In this document: piece by piece, positions 24,021-32,237 of the stretch | How the letters are laid out: each line of letters begins with the position of its first letter | Position numbering within the stretch: position 1 is the stretch's first letter | From: Alphaproteobacteria bacterium | Lineage (GTDB): Bacteria > Pseudomonadota > Alphaproteobacteria > Micropepsales > Micropepsaceae | DNA: 64,000 bases | Direction: 5' to 3' | Assembly (NCBI GenBank): GCA_016792565.1 | Contig: JAEUMK010000083.1 | Coordinates: 1 to 64,000 of the forward strand | Translations under genes and position numbers: made by a program | Notes under the pieces: generated by a model | What the model saw: only the letters and a program-made list of their open reading frames with translations | What the model was told of the DNA's origin: nothing | The model's database searches: none

Positions 24021-25488
24021 GGGTTTTCTCGAAGACCTGACGCCATTGGCCGGCATGCTCGGGCGTCACGCAGACGACCGAAGGCATGAACGGCTCGCGG
24101 TCCGCGCCGAGACTGGTCCACGAGCGGTAGTGCAGCACCTTGTAGGTCGGGACGCCGAGCGCGCCGCTGATGGAGGCAACGGCGGTGGGTGCGGAGACGA
24201 CGCCGTCGAGGACCGAGAGCATCGCCGCGGTGCGGTCGAGCTCGTCGCGCTGGTCGAGCGCCGGCGGAAGATGCAACGTCTTGCCGGACAGGCCTTCCAG
24301 CGTCGCGATCTCGCCGGGCTCCGCGCCGTACTGGGCGACGACGACCGAGGCATCGAGCTTGCCGACGAATTGGGCCCAGCGGGCGAGCGGAGCGTATTGG
24401 CTGTCGCGGAGGCCGCCCTTGAGGCCGGAGCGCCAGGAGATGCCGATGGCGGGCTTGGGACCCAGCGTCTCGCGCCAGGCGCGCCAGCGCGCCGCTTCGG
24501 CGGCATCGGGCTTGAGGAAGGGAAGGGGTGCGGCAGGCTTGCCGCCGCACATCAGGGGCAGGCTGCCCAGTTCGATTGACAGCGCCGCGCCATGGTTCCA
24601 GCCATTGTCGGTGCTGAGCGCGACGCCCTCGCGCCGCACGGTCTGCGCCCCGACCGTGACGGCGGGGAGCGAGCGGGCGAGAAGGGCCGCGAGGCGCGGA
24701 TCGCATTCGAGAGCGAGCGGACCGCCGGCGAGCATCTGGGGCAGGAAGGCAGCGAAGGCGATCTGGTCGCCGACGCCCTGTTCGGTCATCACGAGGAGCG
24801 GGCGGCCGTTGCGCGCTTCGCCCTGCCAGCGCGGCGGCGCGTTCCGGCGCTCGATGGCGCGGCCGGGAATCTTCAGCCGCCACTCATAGTCGCGCCAGCC
24901 GGCCTCGACGTCGCCCTTTGAAAGCAGAGCCAGCGCACGGTTGACGCGCAGCTGGGCGTTTCCAGGCGCGCGGCGCACCGCCTCGTCGTAGAGCGCCAGC
25001 GCTTCGGTGATGCCGCCGGCATCGAAGACGAGGTCGGCGAGATTGCCGCGCGCCTCGACCGAGTCGGGATTGAGGCGCAGGGCCTCGCGATAGAAGGTCT
25101 CGGCGTTGTCGACGTCGCCGGTCTCGCGCACCGCATTGCCGAGCGCCAGCCAAAGGCCCATGTGCTCGGGCGCCCGGGCGAGCGCGTCGCGCAACGATTC
25201 GACGGCGTCGCCATGGCGCATCATCGCCGTCAGAGCGCGCGACAGGGCGATCGTCGCTTCGTGCCGTTCCGGAGCGACGCGCAGTGTCTCCTCGAAGAAG
25301 CGGGCGGCGGCCTGGTGCAGGCCGATCCGCGCGGCCGCCTCGCCCAGCGCGAAGAGGACGGCGGGGTCTTCGGGGTTTCCCGCCAGCGCCCGCTCCAGTG
25401 CTGCGATGGCGTCGGTGTGTCGGCCGGCCTCGAGGGCGGCGATTCCCTGATCGTAGTGGCGCATGGCGGAGGGTGAAGCGGTGGCCAT
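23998..25488 (-). CDS. TPR-glycosyltransferase, second FlmG-like paralogue
   Basis: This encodes 496 residues. TPR units occupy about residues 5-200 (DPAVLFALGEAAARIGLHQAAARFFEE and later repeats). A GT-B-like domain follows, with MTEQGVGDQIAF matching the GEQGLGDEVMF motif of the protein at 3411-5144. In both, the C-terminal half carries GISWRS or GICWRS and a SAPTA segment, so they are paralogues. It sits at the end of the sugar island and overlaps the fusion gene by 23 bases in convergent orientation. It probably transfers the island's sugar to flagellin, but the acceptor could differ. Confidence 0.75.
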   Translation of the reverse strand: MATASPSAMRHYDQGIAALEAGRHTDAIAALERALAGNPEDPAVLFALGEAAARIGLHQAAARFFEETLRVAPERHEATIALSRALTAMMRHGDAVESLRDALARAPEHMGLWLALGNAVRETGDVDNAETFYREALRLNPDSVEARGNLADLVFDAGGITEALALYDEAVRRAPGNAQLRVNRALALLSKGDVEAGWRDYEWRLKIPGRAIERRNAPPRWQGEARNGRPLLVMTEQGVGDQIAFAAFLPQMLAGGPLALECDPRLAALLARSLPAVTVGAQTVRREGVALSTDNGWNHGAALSIELGSLPLMCGGKPAAPLPFLKPDAAEAARWRAWRETLGPKPAIGISWRSGLKGGLRDSQYAPLARWAQFVGKLDASVVVAQYGAEPGEIATLEGLSGKTLHLPPALDQRDELDRTAAMLSVLDGVVSAPTAVASISGALGVPTYKVLHYRSWTSLGADREPFMPSVVCVTPEHAGQWRQVFEKTLSLLSRG

Positions 25489-25510
25489 GACCCATCCTCG
25501 CCCGGGCCGA

Positions 25511-25525
25511 TTAACGATGCGTTAA
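25511..25525. promoter_or_regulatory. CtrA-type box between the TPR-glycosyltransferase and the flaEY-like gene
   Basis: TTAA-CGATGCG-TTAA is an exact TTAA-N7-TTAA match. It lies in the divergent gap, 104 bp before the flaEY-like start and 23 bp before the TPR gene start, so it could serve either direction. Confidence 0.6.
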
Positions 25526-25563
25526 TCATGGTAAATCACGGCCCGGCCTTCAGTCCCTCTTAA

Positions 25564-25620
25564 CCCCGCAAGAGGCATCTTGCGGGGAGGCGCGCGAAAG
25601 GGTTCCCGCGCCTGCGGAGG
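25564..25620 (+). promoter_or_regulatory. Leader hairpins and ribosome site of the flaEY-like gene
   Basis: A perfect 10-bp stem, CCCCGCAAGA (25564-25573), loop GGCA and TCTTGCGGGG (25578-25587), is followed by a second stem GGCGCG/CGCGCC (25589-25594, 25607-25612). GGAGG at 25616-25620 lies eight bases before TTG 25629 but 23 before the first ATG. This favours the TTG start. A structured leader of this kind may control translation. Confidence 0.55.
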
Positions 25621-25628
25621 CGGATTCC

Positions 25629-28340
25629 TTGGCCATCGTCCCGATGGACCTCAGCGTGCTGATCGGCTTCACGGGGTACACGAGCTCGGCGCTCGCGGCC
25701 ACGCGGGCCTCGCGCGCGGCAGCGGCCCGGGAGGACGGCTCGTCGCCGGCGGTCAAGGTGGACGTGAAGACGCCCTGGGACGCGTCCAACTCGATCAGCG
25801 ATACCGCCCGGCTGGTCAAGGCGATGCAAGCCGACGGCCTGGTCGACGAGACCGACAGCGCCTTCAACAAGCCGGGCGTGCCGGCCGACTACAAGAAGCT
25901 GTTCGCGCTCTACAAGGGGCTCGCGACGCTGCAGACATTGGCCAACGCGGCCGCGGACAAGAACGCGCCGGCCGGCACGCTGGCCGGACTGAACACGCGT
26001 TTCCAGAGCGGATTCTCGGAGGTCATGTCCTATGCGTCGGGGCTTGAGCTCGATACGCTGACGCTCCTGACCGGCGCCAAGCAGAGCGCCGCGAAGACGG
26101 CGGCGAGCGTGGCGCGGCCGGGTTCGGTCTTTACGACGCGGACCGTCGTGCAGGGCGACGTCCAGGCGCCGATGACCGGGCTCGAGAACGCTGCGCCCTT
26201 CACGATCAACGTCAAGCGCGGCTCGACGACGACCGCCGTCGCCGTCGATCTCGCGGACATGACCCAGCCGCGCAATCTCGGCAACGTCATCGCCTTCATC
26301 AACGGCAAGCTGGCGGATGCCGGGATCCAGACGCGCCTTCAGCGGCTGGACGTGACGCCCGAGGACACCAACAAGAAGGACAACGTGACGCCGCCCAAGC
26401 AGTTCGCGGTGCGCATCAACGGCTACTCCAGCGAGACGGTCAGCTTCGAGCCGAGCGCGCCCTCGACCGCGCTCTACATGGCCAACCAGGGCAAGACGTC
26501 GGCCGAACTGCGCAAGCTGTCGGTCGACGGCGCGGCGCCGACGACGGTTTTCCGCAGCGCCATCGCGGCGGCGGACGGCGACATCAGCGTGCGGCAGTCG
26601 GCCGTCGATGGCGACGGCAATGTCTTCGTGCTGGGCACCACGAGCGCCGATCTCGGCAGCCAGCTGAACCAGTCGTCCAGCGACGTGATGCTGCGCAAGT
26701 ACGATTCGGCCGGCAATCTGCTGTGGTCGAAGCTCCTGGGCGCGACCAGCGAGGCGGACGGTCTCGGCCTTGCCGTCGACAGCAAGGGCGCGGCGGTCAT
26801 CGCCGGCCAGATCAGCGGGAAGCTCGACGCCGCCGTCGCGTCAGGAGGCAAGGACAGCCTTGTCGTCAAGATCAGCGCGGCCGGCGAGGAGATCTTCGCC
26901 CGTCAGTTCGGCTCGGCGCTGAACGACGGCGCCGCCGCCGTCGCGGTCGGCCCGGACGATGCGATCTATGTCGGCGGCCAGACGAGCGGCCGCATGGTTG
27001 GCGCTGCGGCTTCGGTGGGCGGCGCGGATGCCTATGTGATGAAGTTCGATGCGGCGGGCGGCCGGATCTATACGCGCCAGTTCGGCACCACGGGCGAGGA
27101 CAAGGTCGCGGCCCTGGCGATCGACGGCAACGGCGACCTGATCGTCGCCTCCACCGAAAGCGGACAGGGCGTGGTGCGCAAGTTCGCGACCGCCGATGCG
27201 ACCAGCGCGGCGGTATGGAGCGAGACGCTGGGCGATCTGTCGGGCGGCGGCTCGATCACCGGGCTCGCCGTGGAGAGCGGTGCGGTCTATCTCGCCGGCT
27301 CGACCGCCAATGCGGCGCTGACCGGCAGCGGCGCTTCGGTCGGCACGGCCCATAGCGGCGGCATGGACGGCTATGTCTTCAAGCTGGACGATGCGGGGGC
27401 GAGCGCCAGCGCCGCCTTCGTCAGCTATCTGGGCAGCGGCGCATCCGACAAGATCAACGGGCTCGCGGTCTCCAATGGGCGCATCTTCGTCGCGGGCGAG
27501 ACCAAGGGCGCGCTGCCCGGCGCGAACCTGACGCTGGCCAACGCGACCAACGCCTTTGCGGCGGAGCTGGACGCGAACGGTGCGCCGGTCTGGGCCTCGC
27601 AGTTCGGCGTGACGTCGGGCGAGGGCTACGGGCGGGGGCTCGCCGTCGACCCCGGCGGGGCTTCGGCGCTCGATGCGCTCGGGTTGCCGACAGGCCCGGT
27701 CTTCACCGGGCAGACCCGCACCCTGACGGCGCAGACGACGGCGCGTGCAGGCGACTATTTCACGATCCAGGTCGGCGAACTGACGGCGCGGCGGATCACC
27801 ATCGCAGCCGGCGAGACCACGACGACCCTGGTGCGCAAGCTGAACGCCGTGCTGCAGCTCAGCGGCAAGGCCAGCATCGTGCGCACCGGTACCGGCGAGC
27901 AGATCAAGATCGAGCCGAAGGAAGGCCAGTCGGTGACGCTGAAGGCTGGGGCCGGCCATCTCGATGCGCTGGCCGGGCTCGGCCTGTCGGCCGGGCGCTA
28001 CGTGAAGGCCGCCTCGGATGCGGAGGCCAATGCGGACAGCGACGAGCTGCCGACCTATGCGCTCGGTCTCAAGGCGTCCTACTCCCTGGCGACGACGGAG
28101 AGCGCCGTGACGGCGCGCAGCGCGATCGTCGCGGCGATGGCGTCCATCCGCACGGCCTATCGCGAACTCACGATGGACCCGGAGACCAAGAAGCTGCTGG
28201 CCGAGAACAAGGAAAGCGCCAAGGGCAGGACCGGCGGGGCGGTGCCCGCCTATCTGCAGACCCAGCTCGCCAACTACAATTCAGGTCTCCAGCGTCTGCT
28301 GGCGGGATCCTCCAGCTCTTCCTCCGGCTCTCTGCTTTAG
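25629..28340 (+). CDS. FlaEY-like flagellar protein with SBBP/beta-propeller repeats
   Basis: This encodes 903 residues from TTG 25629 (the ribosome-site spacing supports this; ATG 25644 is the alternative). Residues about 330-670 carry repeated beta-propeller-type units such as GNVFVLGTTSADLG, DDAIYVGGQTSGRM and GRIFVAGETKG. The flanks are helical and flagellin-like in composition, and there is no signal peptide. Caulobacter FlaEY, needed for normal filament, has this repeat type and is encoded with flagellar genes. The similarity is judged from architecture and context, so the name is tentative. It overlaps the convergent cytochrome gene by four bases. Confidence 0.6.
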   Translation: MAIVPMDLSVLIGFTGYTSSALAATRASRAAAAREDGSSPAVKVDVKTPWDASNSISDTARLVKAMQADGLVDETDSAFNKPGVPADYKKLFALYKGLATLQTLANAAADKNAPAGTLAGLNTRFQSGFSEVMSYASGLELDTLTLLTGAKQSAAKTAASVARPGSVFTTRTVVQGDVQAPMTGLENAAPFTINVKRGSTTTAVAVDLADMTQPRNLGNVIAFINGKLADAGIQTRLQRLDVTPEDTNKKDNVTPPKQFAVRINGYSSETVSFEPSAPSTALYMANQGKTSAELRKLSVDGAAPTTVFRSAIAAADGDISVRQSAVDGDGNVFVLGTTSADLGSQLNQSSSDVMLRKYDSAGNLLWSKLLGATSEADGLGLAVDSKGAAVIAGQISGKLDAAVASGGKDSLVVKISAAGEEIFARQFGSALNDGAAAVAVGPDDAIYVGGQTSGRMVGAAASVGGADAYVMKFDAAGGRIYTRQFGTTGEDKVAALAIDGNGDLIVASTESGQGVVRKFATADATSAAVWSETLGDLSGGGSITGLAVESGAVYLAGSTANAALTGSGASVGTAHSGGMDGYVFKLDDAGASASAAFVSYLGSGASDKINGLAVSNGRIFVAGETKGALPGANLTLANATNAFAAELDANGAPVWASQFGVTSGEGYGRGLAVDPGGASALDALGLPTGPVFTGQTRTLTAQTTARAGDYFTIQVGELTARRITIAAGETTTTLVRKLNAVLQLSGKASIVRTGTGEQIKIEPKEGQSVTLKAGAGHLDALAGLGLSAGRYVKAASDAEANADSDELPTYALGLKASYSLATTESAVTARSAIVAAMASIRTAYRELTMDPETKKLLAENKESAKGRTGGAVPAYLQTQLANYNSGLQRLLAGSSSSSSGSLL

Positions 28341-28858
28341 GGCGCCGCGGCGACCTCCGGAAACACGACCGGCTGATAGGGCGCGGACGGCGTCTCGTTC
28401 CAGCCGACAGGGGCGACCTCGGCGTCGTTGCGGAGCGGCGGCAGCGACTTCAGGAAGGCGGCGACCGCATAGGCGTCTTCGTCGGTGAGCGCCGCATAGG
28501 ACATCCAGGGCATGGCGGGCGCGAGCACGCGCCCGTCGGGACGCTCGCCGGTCCGCAGCGCGGTGACGATCTCGGCCTGCGACCATGTCCCGAGCCCGGT
28601 CACCTCGTCCGGCGTCAGGTTGGCGCCCCAGAAGTAGCCAAGACCCGGAATGGCGAAGCCGACATCGCTGCCGCCGAGATAGCGGCTGAAGTCCGGCTTG
28701 CCCAGAAAGGTGCCGGGGGTGTGGCAGGCCGAGCAATCCATGATGCCCACCAGGTATTTGCCCCGGGCGATCTCGGCGTCGGTCGCGGGCTCGGCGGCGG
28801 AGGCCGCGGACGCGGCGAGCGCGGCGGCAAGTGTGGCCGCCAGACTTTGACGAATCAT
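28337..28858 (-). CDS. Class I cytochrome c, exported
   Basis: This encodes 173 residues from ATG 28858; an upstream in-frame ATG at 28963 would bury the signal peptide. The signal peptide MIRQSLAATLAAALAASA is followed by haem-binding C42-S-A-C45-H46. A candidate axial Met lies in APAMPWMSY near residue 110. The protein is a single-haem periplasmic electron carrier, similar to cytochromes paired with dehydrogenases. It has no obvious link to flagella and is an insertion between the flaEY-like gene and flbY. Confidence 0.85.
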   Translation of the reverse strand: MIRQSLAATLAAALAASAASAAEPATDAEIARGKYLVGIMDCSACHTPGTFLGKPDFSRYLGGSDVGFAIPGLGYFWGANLTPDEVTGLGTWSQAEIVTALRTGERPDGRVLAPAMPWMSYAALTDEDAYAVAAFLKSLPPLRNDAEVAPVGWNETPSAPYQPVVFPEVAAAP

Positions 28859-29007
28859 AGCAAGGTCTTCCCAGTCTGTTCTGCGAAGGCGGACGGCTTT
28901 CTTGCCGCCGCCGTGATCGTGCAGATACAGACGGACGCGCCGTCGTTCTGTGACCGCAGCCACGAAGTGCGGGCGGCGCGACGCCTGTGTGACGGCTGTC
29001 GCGGTCT

Positions 29008-29430
29008 TCAGATCTTCTGGTTGATGGCGATGGGGGCGGCGCCCGGACGGCCATAGGTCGTGCCCGATGCGCCGTAGACGGTCTTGGGCGTCCGCTGGCG
29101 TGCGGCCTCGTCGGCGACGGCCTTGACGATGCCTTCGGAGACCCGGCGGACGCGGGCGATCAGGCGCTGGTGACGATCGAGCGCGGCATTGAAGGCGGCG
29201 GTCTCGTCGCGCAGCTGACGCAGACGTTCCGGACCGGCCTTCCTGACGCTGGCCGGATCGGACTTCGCCGCCTGCATCTCGCGCGCATAGAGCAGCGCCA
29301 GGCGGGTGCGCTCGTCCTCGAGCGCGGCGAGGCGCTGGGGCTGGCGTGCTTCGATCAGCGCGATCTCCTGCTCCACCAGGCCGGACAGGCGGCGGGTCAG
29401 GTCGAGGATCAGATCGAGGCGGTCGGACAT
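29008..29430 (-). CDS. flbY: FlbY/FlgN-like flagellar protein
   Basis: This encodes 140 residues, mostly a long helical hairpin (MSDRLDLILDLTRRLSGLVEQEIALIE...), with a short polar tail ending AINQKI. Size, helix content and position directly after cheL match the Caulobacter FlbY protein and FlgN-type export chaperones, which hold hook-associated proteins in the cytoplasm. Sequence identity to FlgN is normally low, so the context carries much of the weight. It starts two bases after the cheL stop. Confidence 0.7.
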   Translation of the reverse strand: MSDRLDLILDLTRRLSGLVEQEIALIEARQPQRLAALEDERTRLALLYAREMQAAKSDPASVRKAGPERLRQLRDETAAFNAALDRHQRLIARVRRVSEGIVKAVADEAARQRTPKTVYGASGTTYGRPGAAPIAINQKI

Positions 29431-29432
29431 CG

Positions 29433-29792
29433 CTAACGCCTCATGCTGGCGGCGGCGTTCTGGACGGGGCTGGCGATCGGCTCGTCGCGCAGGCCCTGCA
29501 TGCGCAGCATCTCGCCATAGACGGCATCGGAAATGCCGATGCCGCCGGCCTTGGAGATCTCCTTGCCGACCTCCTGGATCATCAACGAGCGGAAGACGGA
29601 CTCGCCCTGGCCGCCCCCGAACATCCCGTCGGTCTTCAGGCCCTGGAACATCGGTTCCATCATCTGCGCCACGAAGACGGACTCGAAGTCCTCGGCCGCG
29701 TTGCGCGCGGCGTCGCGCTGGCGGGTCTGCAGCGGCGTGCCGAGCGAGGCGAGCGGCTTGACCTCGACCGGGGCGACAGCGAGCGACATCAC
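29433..29792 (-). CDS. cheL: Rod-binding protein, FlgJ N-terminal type (CheL)
   Basis: This encodes 119 residues and contains the FlgJ rod-binding domain: RNAAEDFESVFVAQMMEPMF and GGGQGESVFRSLMIQEVGKEISKAGGIGI. It lacks the muramidase half of enterobacterial FlgJ, as is usual in alphaproteobacteria, where it is called CheL. It guides rod assembly in the periplasm. The start is GTG 29792 overlapping the flgI stop (GTGA) or ATG 29789 just after it. Confidence 0.88.
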   Translation of the reverse strand: MMSLAVAPVEVKPLASLGTPLQTRQRDAARNAAEDFESVFVAQMMEPMFQGLKTDGMFGGGQGESVFRSLMIQEVGKEISKAGGIGISDAVYGEMLRMQGLRDEPIASPVQNAAASMRR

Positions 29793-30916
29793 ATCACCTC
29801 GATTTCGGCCTGGAGGGCGCCCGCCGCCTTGATCGCCTGGAGGATGGCGATCATGTCGCGCGGTCCGATGCCCAGCGCGTTCAGGCCGTCGACCAGCGAC
29901 TGAAGGCTGACGTTGTCCTCGACGATGGCGAGTTTGCGGTCGGCGCCGTCATCGACGGTGACGTCGCTGCGCGGCACGACAACGGTTTCGCCGTTCTCCG
30001 AAAGCGCGTTCGGCTGGCTGACCTGCGGCGATTCGGTGATCTTGATGGTCAGGTTGCCCTGGGCGATCGCGATGCGGCTGACGCGGACCTCGGCGCCCAT
30101 GACGATGATGCCGGACTCCTCGTCGATGACGATCTTGGCGGGCTGGTCGGGGTCGACCCGGAGCTGCTCGATCTCGGTCAGCAGGGCGACGACGTCGCCC
30201 GGGCCGCGCTGCGGAATGACGAGTTCGACGGTGGCGGGATTGGTGGCGATCGCCGCGCCGGCGCCCAGCATCCGGTTGATGGCGTCCTGGATGCGCTTGG
30301 CGGTAGTGAAGTCGGGATTGCGCAGCGACAGGCGCATGCGCTCCAGCGTCGCCAGTTCGAACGGCACTTCGCGTTCGACGATGGCGCCCGAGGCGATGCG
30401 GCCGCTGGTCGGCACGCCGCGCTCGATGGAGGCGGCCGCGCCTTCGGCCTTGAAGCCGCCGACAGCGATCGGGCCCTGGCCGACGGCGTAGATCTCGCCG
30501 TCGGCGGCGAGCAGGGGGGTGACGAGCAGCGTGCCGCCCTGGAGGCTCTTGGCGTCGCCCAGCGCGCTGACGTTGATGTCGATGCGCGAGCCCTGGCCGG
30601 CGAAGGCAGGCAGGCTGGCGGTCACCATCACGGCGGCGACGTTCTTGGTGTTCAGCGTGGCGCCGCGCGTGTTGACGCCGAGACGCTCCAGCATCGACTG
30701 GACGGACTGGAGGGTGAAGGGCGAATTGCGCAGCGAGTCGCCGGTTCCGTTCAGACCGACCACCAGGCCGTAGCCCACCAGCATATTGTCGCGCACACCT
30801 TCGACGTCGGCGAGGTCCTTGATGCGCGAAAAGGCGAACGCGCCCGGACCAGCCAGCGGCGCGAGCGCCATGGCGAGGGCGGCGAGGGTCGCAATCAGGC
30901 GGCGGAACGGCTTCAT
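29789..30916 (-). CDS. flgI: Flagellar P-ring protein FlgI
   Basis: This encodes 375 residues from ATG 30916, which begins a clear signal peptide (MKPFRRLIATLAAL, cut near GAFAFSRIKDLADVEG). The ATG at 30961 would add 15 residues before it. The body is typical of FlgI throughout: RDNMLVGYGLVVGLNGTGDSL and SLQSLVDGLNALGIGPRDMIAIL at the end. It forms the periplasmic P ring around the rod. Upstream lie a sigma-54 promoter and a perfect palindrome shared with divergent fliX. It is followed by overlapping cheL and then flbY. Confidence 0.95.
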   Translation of the reverse strand: MKPFRRLIATLAALAMALAPLAGPGAFAFSRIKDLADVEGVRDNMLVGYGLVVGLNGTGDSLRNSPFTLQSVQSMLERLGVNTRGATLNTKNVAAVMVTASLPAFAGQGSRIDINVSALGDAKSLQGGTLLVTPLLAADGEIYAVGQGPIAVGGFKAEGAAASIERGVPTSGRIASGAIVEREVPFELATLERMRLSLRNPDFTTAKRIQDAINRMLGAGAAIATNPATVELVIPQRGPGDVVALLTEIEQLRVDPDQPAKIVIDEESGIIVMGAEVRVSRIAIAQGNLTIKITESPQVSQPNALSENGETVVVPRSDVTVDDGADRKLAIVEDNVSLQSLVDGLNALGIGPRDMIAILQAIKAAGALQAEIEVM

Positions 30917-30961
30917 GGTTCGCGGCTTTCGGCACGGGCATTCTTGCCCGCCTGCCGCCAT

Positions 30962-30976
30962 GCGAAGGCCGTGCCA
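30962..30976 (-). promoter_or_regulatory. Sigma-54 promoter of flgI-cheL-flbY
   Basis: Read on the minus strand the sequence is TGGCACG-GCCT-TCGC. GG and GC are 10 bp apart, and there is one deviation at the -12 element (TCGC for TTGC). It lies 46 bp before the flgI ATG. Confidence 0.7.
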
Positions 30977-31037
30977 AGGTTAACCGGCCGATTTCCGCGG
31001 CTTTTCAGAGCGTTGCCGGCGACGAACCGTCCGCCGG

Positions 31038-31052
31038 CGGCAATATCTGCCG
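31038..31052. promoter_or_regulatory. FlbD/ftr-like palindrome between flgI and fliX
   Basis: CGGCA-ATATC-TGCCG is a perfect palindrome. It is centred about 95 bp upstream of the predicted flgI start, the same distance as at flagellin 1 and flgF. It also lies 16 bp before the CtrA-like box of fliX, so one site could act on both promoters. Confidence 0.65.
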
Positions 31053-31067
31053 GGTCGTCAACGATTG

Positions 31068-31082
31068 TTAGGAGACTGTTAA
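31068..31082 (+). promoter_or_regulatory. CtrA-like box of fliX
   Basis: TTAG-GAGACTG-TTAA matches TTAA-N7-TTAA with one mismatch and lies 56 bp before the fliX ATG. This is a position expected for the -35 region of a CtrA-activated promoter. Caulobacter fliX is a CtrA-controlled gene. Confidence 0.5.
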
Positions 31083-31137
31083 CGATGCGAGGCGAGTTTA
31101 GGCGCACCGCAATGTTGCCAAAGGCCGGCCGCGCCCC

Positions 31138-31554
31138 ATGCGTATCGAAGGACCCCGTCGTCCCGACCAGATCGCCAAGTCAGCGCCGTCGAAGACCGGC
31201 GGGGCGGGGGCGTCGTTCTCGGTCGAGCAGCCGGCCTCGGCACGCGCCGCCGCGTCGGCCGCCGCCACGCTGCAGGTCGCCGCGCTCGATGCCCTGCTCG
31301 CGCTGCAGGAGGCCGCCGAACCGCTGACCGGCCGCCGCCGGGCCGTACGCCGGGCGAACGACATGCTGGACCTGCTGGACGACATCAAGATCGGGCTGCT
31401 GGCCGGAACGATTCCGCGCCAGACCCTGCGCCGTCTGACAGCGCTGGTCGCCGAGCGGCGCGAGGACTTCAACGAACCTGGCCTCCAGGGGGTCCTCGAC
31501 GAGATCGACCTGCGCGCCCAGGTCGAACTGGCCAAGCTCGACTACGCCTCCTGA
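31138..31554 (+). CDS. fliX: Flagellar assembly regulator FliX
   Basis: This encodes 138 residues beginning MRIEGPRRPDQIA. It has a low-complexity middle and the conserved C-terminal half LDALLALQEA...RRANDMLDLLDDIKIGLLAGTIPRQTL. In Caulobacter, FliX couples completion of the early basal body to FlbD activity, turning on sigma-54-dependent late genes. The divergent pairing with flgI is the Caulobacter arrangement and supports the FlbD interpretation of the palindromes here. Confidence 0.92.
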   Translation: MRIEGPRRPDQIAKSAPSKTGGAGASFSVEQPASARAAASAAATLQVAALDALLALQEAAEPLTGRRRAVRRANDMLDLLDDIKIGLLAGTIPRQTLRRLTALVAERREDFNEPGLQGVLDEIDLRAQVELAKLDYAS

Positions 31555-31600
31555 GGCTGTCCGGGGCCCGGCCGTCGCCAAACCGTCGCTTTAGCCCCGG

Positions 31601-31629
31601 TTGTGCCGCAATGCCTGCCTAGCTATACA
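31601..31629 (+). promoter_or_regulatory. Possible sigma-70 promoter of dksA
   Basis: TTGTGC (31601-31606) and TATACA (31624-31629) are 17 bp apart, about 50 bp before the dksA ATG. No terminator was found after fliX, so some read-through is also likely. Confidence 0.45.
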
Positions 31630-31678
31630 GCGGCCCGCGGAGCCTTGCTCCGCCGCTTAAGGGGAGGGTTCGCAGCGC

Positions 31679-32095
31679 ATGGGTATTGTGTTGCCGGCCG
31701 ACTATCGGCCGTCCGACGACGAGCCGTTCATGAATGAGCGCCAACGGGAGTATTTCCGGCGCAAACTCAAGGACTGGAAAGAGGACATCCGCAAGGAGAG
31801 CCGCGAGACTGTGGCCAGCCTGCAGGAGGAAACCGTTCAGCACGCCGACCTGACCGACCGCGCTTCGCACGAATCAGACCGCGCCCTGGAGCTGCGGACG
31901 CGCGATCGCCAGCGCAAGCTGATCGCCAAGATCGACGCGGCCCTGCGCCGCATCGACGACGGCACCTACGGCTTCTGCGAGGATACCGGCGAGCCGATCT
32001 CGCTGCGCCGGCTGGATGCCCGCCCGATCGCGACCTTGTCGATCGAGGCCCAGGAGCGCCACGAACGGCGCGAGAAGGTCTACCGGGACGAGTGA
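31679..32095 (+). CDS. dksA: RNA polymerase-binding protein DksA
   Basis: This encodes 138 residues. It has the coiled-coil region (residues about 20-85, with NERQREYFRRKLKDWKEDI) and the C-terminal globular part YGFCEDTGEPISLRRLDARPIATLSIEAQERHE. DksA binds the RNA polymerase secondary channel and acts with ppGpp. Only one cysteine of the classical four-cysteine zinc site is present, as in several alphaproteobacterial DksA proteins that do not need zinc. It sits between fliX and flgH, as in Caulobacter. Confidence 0.93.
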   Translation: MGIVLPADYRPSDDEPFMNERQREYFRRKLKDWKEDIRKESRETVASLQEETVQHADLTDRASHESDRALELRTRDRQRKLIAKIDAALRRIDDGTYGFCEDTGEPISLRRLDARPIATLSIEAQERHERREKVYRDE

Positions 32096-32115
32096 GTTCC
32101 GATCGCTCACAAGTC

Positions 32116-32146
32116 GGAGGCCGGGGTCGCCCCCGGCCTCCTGTCT
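32116..32146 (+). terminator. Rho-independent terminator after dksA
   Basis: An 11-bp stem, GGAGGCCGGGG (32116-32126), loop TCGC and CCCCGGCCTCC (32131-32141) are followed by TGTCTT. It lies between convergent dksA and flgH. Confidence 0.85.
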
Positions 32147-32237
32147 TCCCTGATTGCCGGAAGCGCTTGGCGCGCCCCTCAGCCCCCACCTCAGGGCAGG
32201 CTCGCCGGAGGGACGGCGATCCGAAGCGCCGACGGTC

